A DNA stretch of 64,000 nt from Acidovorax sp. (GTDB lineage: Bacteria; Pseudomonadota; Gammaproteobacteria; Burkholderiales; Burkholderiaceae_C): assembly GCA_031277855.1 (NCBI GenBank), contig JAITLO010000032.1, forward strand, positions 186,001-250,000, given 5' to 3'. The translations under genes and the position numbers were made by a program. How positions within the stretch are numbered: position 1 is the stretch's first letter; each line of letters begins with the position of its first letter. Positions 1 to 7,856 of the stretch are shown here, in pieces. Under the pieces are notes generated by a model, which worked only from the letters and a program-made list of their open reading frames with translations, ran no database searches and was not told where the DNA came from.

Positions 1-2
1 GG

Positions 3-1103
3 GATGTGAACGGCAAGGAATACCTGGACGGCCTGGGCGGCATCGCCGTCAACACCCTGGGCCACAACCACCCCAAGCTGGTGCCCGCGCTGCAAGACCA
101 GCTCACCAAGCTCATCCACACCAGCAACTACTACCACGTGCCCGGCCAGGAAGCGCTGGCCCAGATGCTGACCGAACGCGCCAAGATGACGAATGTCTTC
201 TTCTGCAGCACCGGCCTGGAAGCCAACGAAGCAGCCATCAAGATTGCCCGCAAGTACGGCGTGGACAAGGGCATTGCCAACCCCGTGATCGTGGTCTACG
301 ACCATGCTTTCCACGGCCGCTCCATGGCCACCATGGCCGCCACCAGCAACCCCAAGGTGCGCAACGGCTTTGGCCCGCTGCTGGAGGGATTCATCCGCGT
401 GGCCCCCAACGACATCGAAGCGCTCAAGGCCGCCACGGCCGGCAACCCCAACATCGTCGCCGTGATGATGGAGCCCATCCAGGGTGAAGGTGGCCTGCAC
501 CCCATGCGCGCCGATTACCTCAAGGAAGTGCGTGCCCTGTGCGACGCCAATGAATGGCTGATGGTGCTGGACGAGGTGCAGACCGGCATAGGCCGCACCG
601 GCAAATGGTTTGCCCACCAGTGGGCAGGCATCGTGCCGGACGTGATGACCCTGGCCAAGGGCCTGGGCTCGGGCGTGCCCGTGGGCGCCATCGTGGCCCA
701 TGGCAAGGCGGCCAATGTGCTGCAGCCGGGCAACCACGGCTCCACCTTTGGCGGCAACCCGCTGGCCATGCGTGCCGGTGTGGAAACCCTGAAGATCATG
801 GAAGAAGACAAGCTGCTGGAGCACACGGTGACCGTGGGCGCCCACCTCAAGGCCAAGCTGCAGTCCGAGCTGGGCAGCATCCCCGGCGTGATCGATGTGC
901 GCGGCCAGGGCCTGATCATCGGCGTGGAGCTGTCCAAGCCCTGCGGCCAGCTGATTGGCCAGGCCGCCGACGCCGGCCTGCTGATCAGCGTCACCTCGGA
1001 CACCGTGATCCGCATCGTGCCGCCGCTGATTCTGAGCACCGCCGAAGCCGATGAAATCGTTGCCCGCCTCAAACCCCTGGTTCAGGCCGTGCTGGCCGCC
1101 TGA
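3..1103 (+). CDS. argD: Acetylornithine aminotransferase, 5' end cut by window
   Basis: Class III PLP-dependent aminotransferase of arginine synthesis (N-acetylglutamate semialdehyde to N2-acetylornithine, cytoplasm). The reading frame is open to the window edge and begins inside the family's N-terminal block (NGKEYLDGLGGIAVNTLGH), so roughly the first 25-30 residues are missing. Visible motifs: FFCSTGLEANEAAIKIAR for phosphate binding, VLDEVQTGIGRTG for the PLP ring, and TLAKGLGSG with the Schiff-base lysine codon at 657. The stop lies 20 bases before the ArgF start, so the two genes probably form one operon. A related omega-aminotransferase is possible from sequence alone, but the argF neighbour favours ArgD. 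Confidence 0.93.
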   Translation, partial: DVNGKEYLDGLGGIAVNTLGHNHPKLVPALQDQLTKLIHTSNYYHVPGQEALAQMLTERAKMTNVFFCSTGLEANEAAIKIARKYGVDKGIANPVIVVYDHAFHGRSMATMAATSNPKVRNGFGPLLEGFIRVAPNDIEALKAATAGNPNIVAVMMEPIQGEGGLHPMRADYLKEVRALCDANEWLMVLDEVQTGIGRTGKWFAHQWAGIVPDVMTLAKGLGSGVPVGAIVAHGKAANVLQPGNHGSTFGGNPLAMRAGVETLKIMEEDKLLEHTVTVGAHLKAKLQSELGSIPGVIDVRGQGLIIGVELSKPCGQLIGQAADAGLLISVTSDTVIRIVPPLILSTAEADEIVARLKPLVQAVLAA

Positions 1104-1123
1104 ATTCCGTGGAAAATGACTGT

Positions 1124-2047
1124 ATGAAGCATTACCTGCAATTCAGCGACTTCAGCGCCGACGAGTACGACTACCTGCTGGCCCGCGCGGCCTTGATCAA
1201 GAAAAAGTTCAAGGGCTACGAAAAGCACCACAGCCTGACCGACCGGACCATGGCCATGATCTTCGAGAAGGCCAGCACGCGCACGCGTGTCAGCTTTGAA
1301 GCCGGCATGTACCAACTGGGTGGCTCGGTGGTGCATCTGACCACGGGCGACAGCCAGTTGGGCCGCGCCGAGCCTATCGAGGACAGCGCCCGCGTCATCA
1401 GCCGCATGACCGACCTGGTGATGATCCGCACCTTCGGCCAGGACAAGATCGAGCGCTTTGCAGCCCACTCGCGCGTGCCCGTCATCAACGGCCTGACCAA
1501 CGAATTCCACCCCTGCCAGATCCTGGCCGACATCTTCACCTTCATCGAGCACCGCGGCTCCATCAAGGGCAAGGTGGTGGCCTGGGTGGGCGACGGCAAC
1601 AACATGGCCAACACCTGGCTGCAGGCAGCCGATCTGCTGGGCTTCAAGGTCCATGTCAGCACCCCCGGCGGCTACGAGGTGGACGAGCAGCTGGCCTTCA
1701 ACGGCAAGCCCGTGCATGCGGACTGCTATCAGGTGTTCAAAGACCCGCTCGAAGCCTGCAAGGGCGCCGACCTGGTGACCACCGATGTCTGGACCAGCAT
1801 GGGCTACGAGGCTGAGAACGAAGCCCGTCGCAAAGCCTTTGCCGACTGGTGCGTGGACGCCGAAATGATGGCCGCCGCCAAGGCCGATGCCCTGTTCATG
1901 CACTGCCTGCCTGCCCACCGCGGCGAGGAAGTGGAGGCCGACGTCATCGACGGTCCCCAATCCGTGGTCTGGGACGAGGCAGAAAACCGCATGCACGTGC
2001 AAAAGGCACTCATGGAGTACCTAGTGCTGGGCCGCCAAGTCGGCTGA
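1124..2047 (+). CDS. argF: Ornithine carbamoyltransferase
   Basis: Makes citrulline from ornithine and carbamoyl phosphate in arginine biosynthesis; cytoplasmic and trimeric in the family. 307 residues, the usual length. The carbamoyl phosphate motif STRTR is at residues 51-55, followed by FHPCQ near the middle and the ornithine-side HCLP at 260-263. An earlier in-frame GTG at 1109 exists, but the ATG at 1124 gives the typical N-terminus MKHYLQFSDF. It follows argD by 20 bases and is closed by a strong intrinsic terminator at 2113-2150. Confidence 0.96.
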   Translation: MKHYLQFSDFSADEYDYLLARAALIKKKFKGYEKHHSLTDRTMAMIFEKASTRTRVSFEAGMYQLGGSVVHLTTGDSQLGRAEPIEDSARVISRMTDLVMIRTFGQDKIERFAAHSRVPVINGLTNEFHPCQILADIFTFIEHRGSIKGKVVAWVGDGNNMANTWLQAADLLGFKVHVSTPGGYEVDEQLAFNGKPVHADCYQVFKDPLEACKGADLVTTDVWTSMGYEAENEARRKAFADWCVDAEMMAAAKADALFMHCLPAHRGEEVEADVIDGPQSVVWDEAENRMHVQKALMEYLVLGRQVG

Positions 2048-2112
2048 TTCAGCACATCCGGGCTCAGCTGCACTTCATCTCCACCATGCACCTGAGCCCC
2101 AGCACATCCCCA

Positions 2113-2150
2113 CACCGCCAACAGGCCCTGCGCCGGTTGGCGGTGTTTTT
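2113..2150 (+). terminator. Intrinsic terminator after argF
   Basis: Perfect 10-bp stem CACCGCCAAC / GTTGGCGGTG (2113-2122 and 2136-2145) followed directly by five T residues. It lies 66 bases after the argF stop. Confidence 0.9.
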
Positions 2151-2466
2151 GTGTCCGCGCCGCCCCAGTCTGAACAGCGTGGGCGATGCGCGTTACGGCC
2201 GCTGCGGTGGTCTGCTGGCCCTGCGCCAGCCGCATATGGCACGCCATAGCCGCGTGCCCTCCTTCTTCGGGCCGCGCAAGCGCTTTGCGGCCCAGGTGTG
2301 CGCCCTGTATGTGCGCATCCACAGCTTCTATCTGAAGCTGCTTCAAGGTCATACCTAGGGACTTCAGGCCCGGGGCTTTGCCCCGCTGTGTTTCCTGGTG
2401 CGGGCTGCCTTTCCCTTGCGGAAAGCGCGGCCCTCCGTGAGTGCCCTCTTGACCTGAAGCAACCCC
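2151..2466 (+). other. Intergenic stretch with a branched RNA-like fold before ykgJ1
   Basis: No convincing gene on either strand. The last 100 bases can fold. CTTCAGG (2362-2368) pairs with CCTGAAG (2453-2459) and encloses two hairpins: CGGGGC/GCCCCG (2371-2376/2380-2385), and a longer one with GGGC/GCCC (2402-2405/2430-2433) outside TTTCC/GGAAA (2410-2414/2420-2424). The closing stem ends 7 bases before the ykgJ1 start codon, where a ribosome binding site would sit. It may be a structured leader; no known riboswitch class was recognised. Confidence 0.4.
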
Positions 2467-2832
2467 ATGTCCGACTCCGTACACCCCTGCCTGCGCTGCG
2501 GCGTTTGCTGCACCAATTACCGCGTGGAATTTTCCATTTACGAGCTGCAATCCATGGGCGGCAGCGTGCCCGACCACCTGGCCCACGAAGTGCCAGGCAA
2601 TGGCAACCGCGCCCGCATGAATGGCACCCAGCAACACCCCGTGCGCTGCGCCGCACTCAGCGAGCTGCCCCATCTGGGCGAAGGCTGTGTGGGCTGCGGT
2701 ATCTATGAGCAACGCTCCCGCCCCTGCCGCGACTTCCCCTTTGCCTCTTACGGCTGCCATGACACCCGGGCCAAGTTCGGGCTGGTGGCACTGGATGAGG
2801 AGGAAGTGGCGCACTGGCAGTTGGCGGCGTAA
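2467..2832 (+). CDS. YkgJ-family cysteine cluster protein (first copy)
   Basis: 121 residues with the YkgJ/UPF0153 signature thought to bind zinc or an iron-sulphur cluster: N-terminal CLRCGVCC at residues 8-15, a middle cysteine, then CVGCGIYEQRSRPCRDFPF. The biochemical role is not established for the family. A paralogue (5753-6061) shares CxxCGxCC and CGIYExRxxPCRxF and lies on the other side of feoAB. There is no good Shine-Dalgarno directly before the ATG; instead the 3' strand of a possible stem is there. Confident on family, not on function. Confidence 0.85.
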   Translation: MSDSVHPCLRCGVCCTNYRVEFSIYELQSMGGSVPDHLAHEVPGNGNRARMNGTQQHPVRCAALSELPHLGEGCVGCGIYEQRSRPCRDFPFASYGCHDTRAKFGLVALDEEEVAHWQLAA

Positions 2833-2972
2833 ATCGACGGCCACGCATTCTGGGTGAATGCTCTCGAAAAGAAAGCATCCATCGCAGACATGGCAAGCAG
2901 TTCCGGTAGATTCACTTGATTAGCGGCCTACCTCAGACAAGCGCTCACGTCGAGTAGCGCCGTAGTGCTGTG

Positions 2973-3015
2973 TTTGCATTCCAAGGCCGGACTCGCCCCG
3001 GCCTCGGAATGCAAA
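2973..3015. repeat. Large inverted repeat, 18-bp arms with one mismatch
   Basis: Arms 2973-2990 and 2998-3015 (TTTGCATTCCAAGGCCGG and its complement, one A/G mismatch) around a 7-base loop. It lies 74 bases past the end of the minus-strand small membrane protein of the feo operon. There is no T-run on either side, so it is not a classic intrinsic terminator. Confidence 0.8.
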
Positions 3016-3088
3016 CTCTGCTCTGCAGCGCAATAGCACCACAGCAGCGTTTTTCATGCCCTGGCATATCCCAGGCACAGCAAAAAAT

Positions 3089-3289
3089 TCAGCTTTTGCG
3101 CACGCTGCTAGCGCAACTATCCCCGCCGCAAGCACTGCAACCACCACAAGCCCCCGCGCTGCTGGCCTTGGGCGCCAGCGCCGGGTGCACGCGCCCAGCG
3201 CGCTGGCGCCAGCGCAGCGGCAGATAGCGCCATAACAGCGACAGCACGGCGGCAGCCACGATCACGCTCACCAGAATTTCCTGCCACAT
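3089..3289 (-). CDS. Small Cys-rich membrane protein of the feo operon
   Basis: 66 residues: one N-terminal membrane segment (about residues 4-24, EILVSVIVAAAVLSLLWRYL), a basic stretch (RWRQRAGR), then a Cys/Gly-rich tail with CGGCSACGGDSC. It matches the FeoB-associated Cys-rich small proteins that sit directly downstream of feoB in many bacteria (annotated in this family as DUF6587-like, from memory). The start is 27 bases after the feoB stop, so it should be co-transcribed. It may help FeoB gating or handle iron at the membrane; that role is inferred from position. Confidence 0.75.
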   Translation of the reverse strand: MWQEILVSVIVAAAVLSLLWRYLPLRWRQRAGRVHPALAPKASSAGACGGCSACGGDSCASSVRKS

Positions 3290-3316
3290 CGGAATGTCCT
3301 TTTCAAACGCAGAGAC

Positions 3317-5257
3317 TCAGCCCCAGCCCAGTGCGACCGCGATGCGATAGGCAATAAAGCTCGCCAGATACGCCAGCCCAAACAGATAGCCAGCCATGAT
3401 CAGCGGATAGCGCCAGCCATTGGTCTCACGCTTGACCATGGCCAGGGTGGAGATGCAATGCGGCGCAAACACAAACCACACCAGCAGGGACAGCGCCGTG
3501 GCCAGCGACCAGCTGCCCGCAATCAGTCCCCCTAGCTGCTCGGCCACGTCGTCACCCGTGGCTGACAACGCATACACCGTGCCCAGCGCACTCACCGCCA
3601 CCTCGCGCGCAGCCATGGCCGGCACCAGGGCGATGGCAATCTGCCAGTTAAAACCAATCGGCTCCAGCACATGCTCCAGCAGGCGGCCCAGTTGCCCGGC
3701 ATAGCTGTAACGGATCGCCCCCTCGGTGATGCCCTCGGGCGCACCGGGGTAGCTGGCCAGGAACCACAGCACAATGCTCACCGTCAAAATAATGCCGCCC
3801 ACACGGCGCAAGAAAATCATGGCGCGCTCATACAGGCCCAGGGCCAGGCTGCGCAGACTGGGCCAGCGATAAGACGGAAGCTCCATCAGCAGCGGGGTGC
3901 GCGCCAGCTTGCTGCGGCCCAGCTGGGCGACCCAGGCCACGGCCATGGCGCTGACAATGCCGCCCACATACAGGGCAAACAGCACCAGGCCCTGCAGATT
4001 GAAAACCACGCCCACCGTGCGGTCCGGGATAAAGGCCGCAATCAGGAGCGCATACACCGGCAGCCGCGCCGAGCAGGTCATCAGCGGGGCGATCATGATG
4101 GTCAGCAAACGGTCGCGCCAGCTGGGAATGGAGCGCGTGGCCATGATGCCGGGCACGGCGCAGGCAAAGCTGGACAGCAGCGGGATAAAGGAGCGGCCCG
4201 ACAGGCCCACCGTGCCCATGATGCGGTCCAGCAAAAAGGCGGCACGTGGCAGATAGCCCGAATCCTCCAGCACCAGGATGAAGAAGAACAGAATCAGAAT
4301 CTGCGGCAAAAACACCAGCACCGCACCGGTGCCAGCAATCACCCCATCCACCAGCAGGCTGCGCAATGCGCCTTCGGGCAGCACCTCCGCAGCCCAAGCC
4401 CCCACCTGGGCCACTCCGGCTTCAATCCCATCCATCAAAGGCGCGGCCCAGCTGAACACGGCCTGGAAGATCAAAAACAGCGTGGCCACCAGCAGCAGGC
4501 TACCCCACAGCGGGTGCAGCACCACGGCGTCGATGCGGTCATCGCGCTGGGTGGGCATGGCAGGCGCTTGCACTGCGGCGCGCATGATCTCCGCCACCTG
4601 CTGGTGCAGGGCCAGCAACTGCTCGCGCGTGTTGCGCCCCACCGTCGGCGTGAACTGGCCCTTTGCCACCACAGGTGGCCGCAATGCGTAAGCGGCCTCG
4701 CTGTCCAGCCAGGCCAACAACTCCCTGGCACCTGCCTGGTGAATGCCCACGCTCTCCACCACAGGCACGCCCAGCAGCGCGCTGAGCCGGGCGGTGTCGA
4801 TCAGCAAGCCCTGGCGGCGGGCCATATCGCTCATATTCAACACCAGCAGCATGGGCAGGCCCAGGGCGCGGGCCTCCAGCACCAGGCGCAGGTTCAGGCG
4901 CAAATGGGTGGCATCGGTCACGCAGACCAGCAGCTCGGGCGGCGTCTCGCGTCCGTGGGCGCCGGTGACGATGTCGCGCGTGATGCGCTCATCCTCGCTG
5001 TGGGCGTCCAGGCTGTAGGTGCCGGGCAAATCCAGCAGGCGCACACGGCGCTTGGCCGGGGTGTTCAGCCAGCCTTCCTTGCGCTCCACCGTCACGCCGG
5101 CGTAGTTGGCCACTTTCTGGCGTGCACCGGTCAAGAGATTGAACAAGGCCGTCTTGCCGCAGTTCGGGTTGCCCAACAGCGCGGCGCGCAGCGGGGCTTG
5201 CTCCCCCACGGCGGAAGCGGTCTTGTCCAGCACGGCCTGGGATTCGCGTGCGTTCAT
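3317..5257 (-). CDS. feoB: Ferrous iron transporter B
   Basis: GTP-gated Fe(II) permease of the inner membrane, 646 residues. The N-terminal G domain shows G1 GNPNCGKT (29-36), G3 DLPG (76-79) and G4 NMSD (141-144). A linker follows, then the membrane core with two Gate (nucleoside-recognition-like) regions, including the conserved PLLSSFACAVPGIMATR segment. Shorter than E. coli FeoB (about 770), as is common in this group. The ATG overlaps the feoA stop by 4 bases, so translation is likely coupled. Probably Fur-controlled through the site before feoA. Confidence 0.96.
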   Translation of the reverse strand: MNARESQAVLDKTASAVGEQAPLRAALLGNPNCGKTALFNLLTGARQKVANYAGVTVERKEGWLNTPAKRRVRLLDLPGTYSLDAHSEDERITRDIVTGAHGRETPPELLVCVTDATHLRLNLRLVLEARALGLPMLLVLNMSDMARRQGLLIDTARLSALLGVPVVESVGIHQAGARELLAWLDSEAAYALRPPVVAKGQFTPTVGRNTREQLLALHQQVAEIMRAAVQAPAMPTQRDDRIDAVVLHPLWGSLLLVATLFLIFQAVFSWAAPLMDGIEAGVAQVGAWAAEVLPEGALRSLLVDGVIAGTGAVLVFLPQILILFFFILVLEDSGYLPRAAFLLDRIMGTVGLSGRSFIPLLSSFACAVPGIMATRSIPSWRDRLLTIMIAPLMTCSARLPVYALLIAAFIPDRTVGVVFNLQGLVLFALYVGGIVSAMAVAWVAQLGRSKLARTPLLMELPSYRWPSLRSLALGLYERAMIFLRRVGGIILTVSIVLWFLASYPGAPEGITEGAIRYSYAGQLGRLLEHVLEPIGFNWQIAIALVPAMAAREVAVSALGTVYALSATGDDVAEQLGGLIAGSWSLATALSLLVWFVFAPHCISTLAMVKRETNGWRYPLIMAGYLFGLAYLASFIAYRIAVALGWG

Positions 5258-5577
5258 GGCTGCGCCTCCACCTGCACCAAGACCTTGGAGGCCTCATGGC
5301 GACGCAATGCAAACGTAGCCTGCCCCACGCGCACGGCCAGCGGATCGGGCCCAGGAAAGCCGGTGGCCACGATGCAGACCGACTCCCCCGGCAAAAAACC
5401 GATTTCCATCAAGCGCAGCAGCAATTCCTGCTCGGCCTCGGTGGCAGCAGCTGCCAGGTCCACCACCCGGGCAGGTGTGCGGCATGCCAAACAGTCCAGG
5501 CCCAGCACCGTATCGGGATGGACTGTGTTCGCGGGCAAAGTCACCGTTTGCGGTGCCGCCGAAGAAAGAGTTTGCAT
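5254..5577 (-). CDS. feoA: Ferrous iron transport protein A
   Basis: Small cytoplasmic SH3-like partner of FeoB, 107 residues from MQTLSS. The FeoA core is LRLMEIGFLPGESVCIV followed by DPLAVRVGQATFALRRHEA. The frame opens further upstream, but that extension would run into the Fur-box-like promoter region, so the ATG at 5577 is preferred. An ATGA overlap with feoB shows tight coupling. Confidence 0.93.
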   Translation of the reverse strand: MQTLSSAAPQTVTLPANTVHPDTVLGLDCLACRTPARVVDLAAAATEAEQELLLRLMEIGFLPGESVCIVATGFPGPDPLAVRVGQATFALRRHEASKVLVQVEAQP

Positions 5578-5589
5578 ACAGGTTTTTCT

Positions 5590-5608
5590 GATTTTGATTC
5601 TTATTTTC
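5590..5608. promoter_or_regulatory. Fur-box-like operator before feoA
   Basis: Read on the minus strand, GAAAATAAGAATCAAAATC matches 14 of 19 positions of the classic Fur box (GATAATGATAATCATTATC). It lies 13-31 bases upstream of the feoA ATG in the 175-bp gap shared with the divergent ykgJ2, so both directions could be iron-controlled. Confidence 0.7.
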
Positions 5609-5752
5609 CACCCCATTTCCTACGGTTGCACAGCGGAACCAGAGTGGGCCACGGGGACTTTGCCAGCGCACGCTCACGCGCTGCGCCCCTCCCCATGCGC
5701 GGGCCGTATTTTCCGGCGAAAATGCCGCCCCACTCTTTTTTTGTCTCACACC

Positions 5753-6061
5753 ATGAGCCATCCCTGCCTTGCCTGCGGCGCCTGCTGCGCGGCTTTTCGT
5801 GTGGATTTTTCCGTCCACGAATCCGAGGCCATGGGTGGCCCTGTGCCCGCAGGCCTGGCCGAGGAGGTGAACGACTTCACCTGCCGCATGCGCGGCACCG
5901 ACTACGCCCGTCCGCGCTGCGCTGCATTGGTGGGCACCGTGGGGGAAAAAGCCCACTGCGGCATTTATGAGTGGCGCCCCTCGCCCTGCCGCGAGTTCGC
6001 CATGGGCTCGGACGCCTGCAACCGCGTACGGCTGCGCGTGGGACTCAAGACACTCCCCTGA
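5753..6061 (+). CDS. YkgJ-family cysteine cluster protein (second copy)
   Basis: 102 residues starting MSHPCLACGACCAAF. It carries the same CxxCGxCC block and the same CGIYEWRPSPCREF tail as the copy at 2467. The reading frame stays open for two kilobases upstream, antisense to feoB, but protein similarity starts only at the ATG at 5753. It is divergent from feoAB with the Fur-box-like site between them, suggesting a role tied to iron. Family function (metal binding) is predicted only. Confidence 0.85.
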   Translation: MSHPCLACGACCAAFRVDFSVHESEAMGGPVPAGLAEEVNDFTCRMRGTDYARPRCAALVGTVGEKAHCGIYEWRPSPCREFAMGSDACNRVRLRVGLKTLP

Positions 6062-6181
6062 GTCGCCTCTGGCGCCTTCCCCGTAGCCCGGCGCCCCCGC
6101 TCTTCGCTCGCTGCGCTCGCGGGCAGGGGGACGACAGCGCAGCGTAAGGGGCGGCCCTTGCTCGCTGTCTCTGGCTTGGGA
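6059..6181 (+). repeat. Dispersed intergenic repeat, copy 1
   Basis: Begins TGAGTCGCCTCTGGCGCCTT and continues through GCAGGGGGACGACAGCG to GGGCGGCCCTTGCTCGCTG. It shares this layout with copies near 12.85, 16.55, 26.9, 35.4 (inverted), 48.9, 57.7 (inverted) and 61.2 kb, all placed just after gene ends. Confidence 0.8.
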
Positions 6182-6284
6182 CGCGTTCGTTTCATACACA
6201 TGGTCATGAAATAGCCCGAGCCCACCATCCTCCGCGCAATTGCGTTCAATACAAGCGCGCCGACCAGGGCCAAAGTCGGGCCCT

Positions 6285-6914
6285 GTGAAAAACCTCTCCC
6301 TGCTTTTTGCCTCTTTGCTGCCCATGGCCAGTTTTGCCCTGGTGGGCGCCATCACACCCGGCCCCGTCAATGTGCTGGCCCTGCGCCATGGCAGCCAGGG
6401 CGCGCAGCGCCAGGCCTGGCTGTATGTGCTGGGCGCCAGCCTCAGCTATGTGGGCGTGGTGGCCACCATGGGTCTGGGCGCCACCCAGTTGCAGCAGATG
6501 CTGCCCAGGCTGGCCGCTGCCGGCCAATGGCTGTGCGCGGCCTATTTGCTGTGGCTGGCCTGGAAGCTGGCGCGCGCGCCCGTGGGGCCGCAGGCCGCCA
6601 CCTTGGGCGATGCCACGCCCAGCCCCTGGCAAGCATTTGGCCAGGGCGCGGCGGTGCAGGCACTCAACCCCAAGGCCTGGCTCTATGCCCTCTCGGCCGT
6701 AGGGGTGTTTGTGCTGCCGCATACCGCCACACCCCGGATGGCCTTGGGCCTGCTGTGCGCCGTCTCCCTGCTGGCCTGCCTGTTGGGCATAGGTTGCTGG
6801 GCCGTGTCGGGCCGGGCCTTGGTGGGCTGGCTGTCTTCGCCCCGGCACCAGCGCGCACTGCATCTGGCGCTGGCTGCGTTGCTTGTGGCCAGCGTGCTGG
6901 GCATGCTGGCATGA
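6285..6914 (+). CDS. LysE/RhtB-family amino acid exporter
   Basis: 209-residue inner-membrane protein with about six hydrophobic segments and the family signature VGAITPGPVNVLALRHG near the N-terminus. Family members export amino acids or related small metabolites; the substrate here is unknown. GTG at 6285 is chosen (VKNLSLLFASLLPMASF), with ATG at 6324 a weaker alternative. The stop overlaps the start of the AraC regulator (ATGATG), so the regulator probably controls its own exporter gene. Confidence 0.87.
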   Translation: MKNLSLLFASLLPMASFALVGAITPGPVNVLALRHGSQGAQRQAWLYVLGASLSYVGVVATMGLGATQLQQMLPRLAAAGQWLCAAYLLWLAWKLARAPVGPQAATLGDATPSPWQAFGQGAAVQALNPKAWLYALSAVGVFVLPHTATPRMALGLLCAVSLLACLLGIGCWAVSGRALVGWLSSPRHQRALHLALAALLVASVLGMLA

Positions 6915-7765
6915 TGGGCAGGCCTTCGCCCAAGCACTGCATGCCACAACAGCCCTTCGCACCAGTTCATCAGTTCCACCGCCACCCCCAGGCGCCGTGG
7001 CTGGAGCTGCGCGTGAGCCAGCCTTCGCCGCACTGCTTTCGCCTGCATGCGCATGACGAATACTCCATAGGCATCGTCGACGGCGGCCAGGCCTTGTTCC
7101 ACCACGAAGGCGGGCCCGAACGCGTAGGCCCCGGCAGCGTGGTGCTGATAGAGCCAGGCCGCTGGCATGCCTGCAACCCCCAAGATGTCACCCATTGGTC
7201 GTATCGCATGCTGTTTGTGCAGGCCGACTGGGTGCATGCCCAGTTGCAGCTTGCCGCACTGCGCTTTCCCGCTCGCGCGCTGCATGACGCAGACAACGCA
7301 GACATGGCCCATAGATTTTGTCAGCCGCTGACTGCCACCAACGACGTCGCCGCACACACGCAACTGCTGCTGGATTTTCTGCGAGCCAACGCCAGGGCCG
7401 ATGCGCTCAGCATTTCCTCGCGCGCCATCCACAGCGATGAGGCCATACGCCACGCCGTGGAACAGTTACACGCCCAGCCCCAGGCCGACACCAGCGTTGC
7501 GTCGCTGGCCCAGGCCTGCGGCATGAGTGCCTCGCGCTTTATCCGCCACTTCAAGGCCGCCACCGGCGTCACCCCGGGTGCTTATCGCCTGAACCTGCGC
7601 CTCAACGGCGCCCGCCGCCTGCTAGCCCAGGGTGCCGCCCTGGCCGATGCAGCCCACAGCATGGGCTTTGCCGACCAGGCTCATTTGCAGCGCAGCTTCA
7701 AGGCCCACCATGCGCTCACGCCGGGGCGTTATGCGCAAAACGCCAAATGCGCTCCTAGCCCCTGA
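6911..7765 (+). CDS. AraC-family transcriptional regulator
   Basis: 284 residues. The N-terminal cupin-like sensor region shows HAHDEYSIGIVDGG and the AraC-typical GPGSVVLIEPGRWHAC. The C-terminal DNA-binding region has two helix-turn-helices: VASLAQACGMSASRFIRHFK with GVTPGAYRLNLRLNGARRLL, then ADAAHSMGFADQAHLQRSFK. The start overlaps the exporter stop. Likely a ligand-responsive activator of the exporter; ligand unknown. Confidence 0.9.
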   Translation: MMGRPSPKHCMPQQPFAPVHQFHRHPQAPWLELRVSQPSPHCFRLHAHDEYSIGIVDGGQALFHHEGGPERVGPGSVVLIEPGRWHACNPQDVTHWSYRMLFVQADWVHAQLQLAALRFPARALHDADNADMAHRFCQPLTATNDVAAHTQLLLDFLRANARADALSISSRAIHSDEAIRHAVEQLHAQPQADTSVASLAQACGMSASRFIRHFKAATGVTPGAYRLNLRLNGARRLLAQGAALADAAHSMGFADQAHLQRSFKAHHALTPGRYAQNAKCAPSP

Positions 7766-7856
7766 TACCGCCCTCGGGATTGCATGATCCCTTACCTCGC
7801 CAAGCGCGATAGCGGCGATACTTGCTGGTTTTTTCAGCAACAGGACTTTGGGGCGC

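Noticed and set aside
2151-2358. Possible short gene following argF
   Set aside because: The frame is continuous with an out-of-frame ORF inside argF and crosses the terminator; no motif.
3671-5752. Very long open frame antisense to feoB that runs into ykgJ2
   Set aside because: Composition is Gln/His/Arg/Ala-rich as expected from the complement of a high-GC gene; protein-like sequence begins only at 5753.
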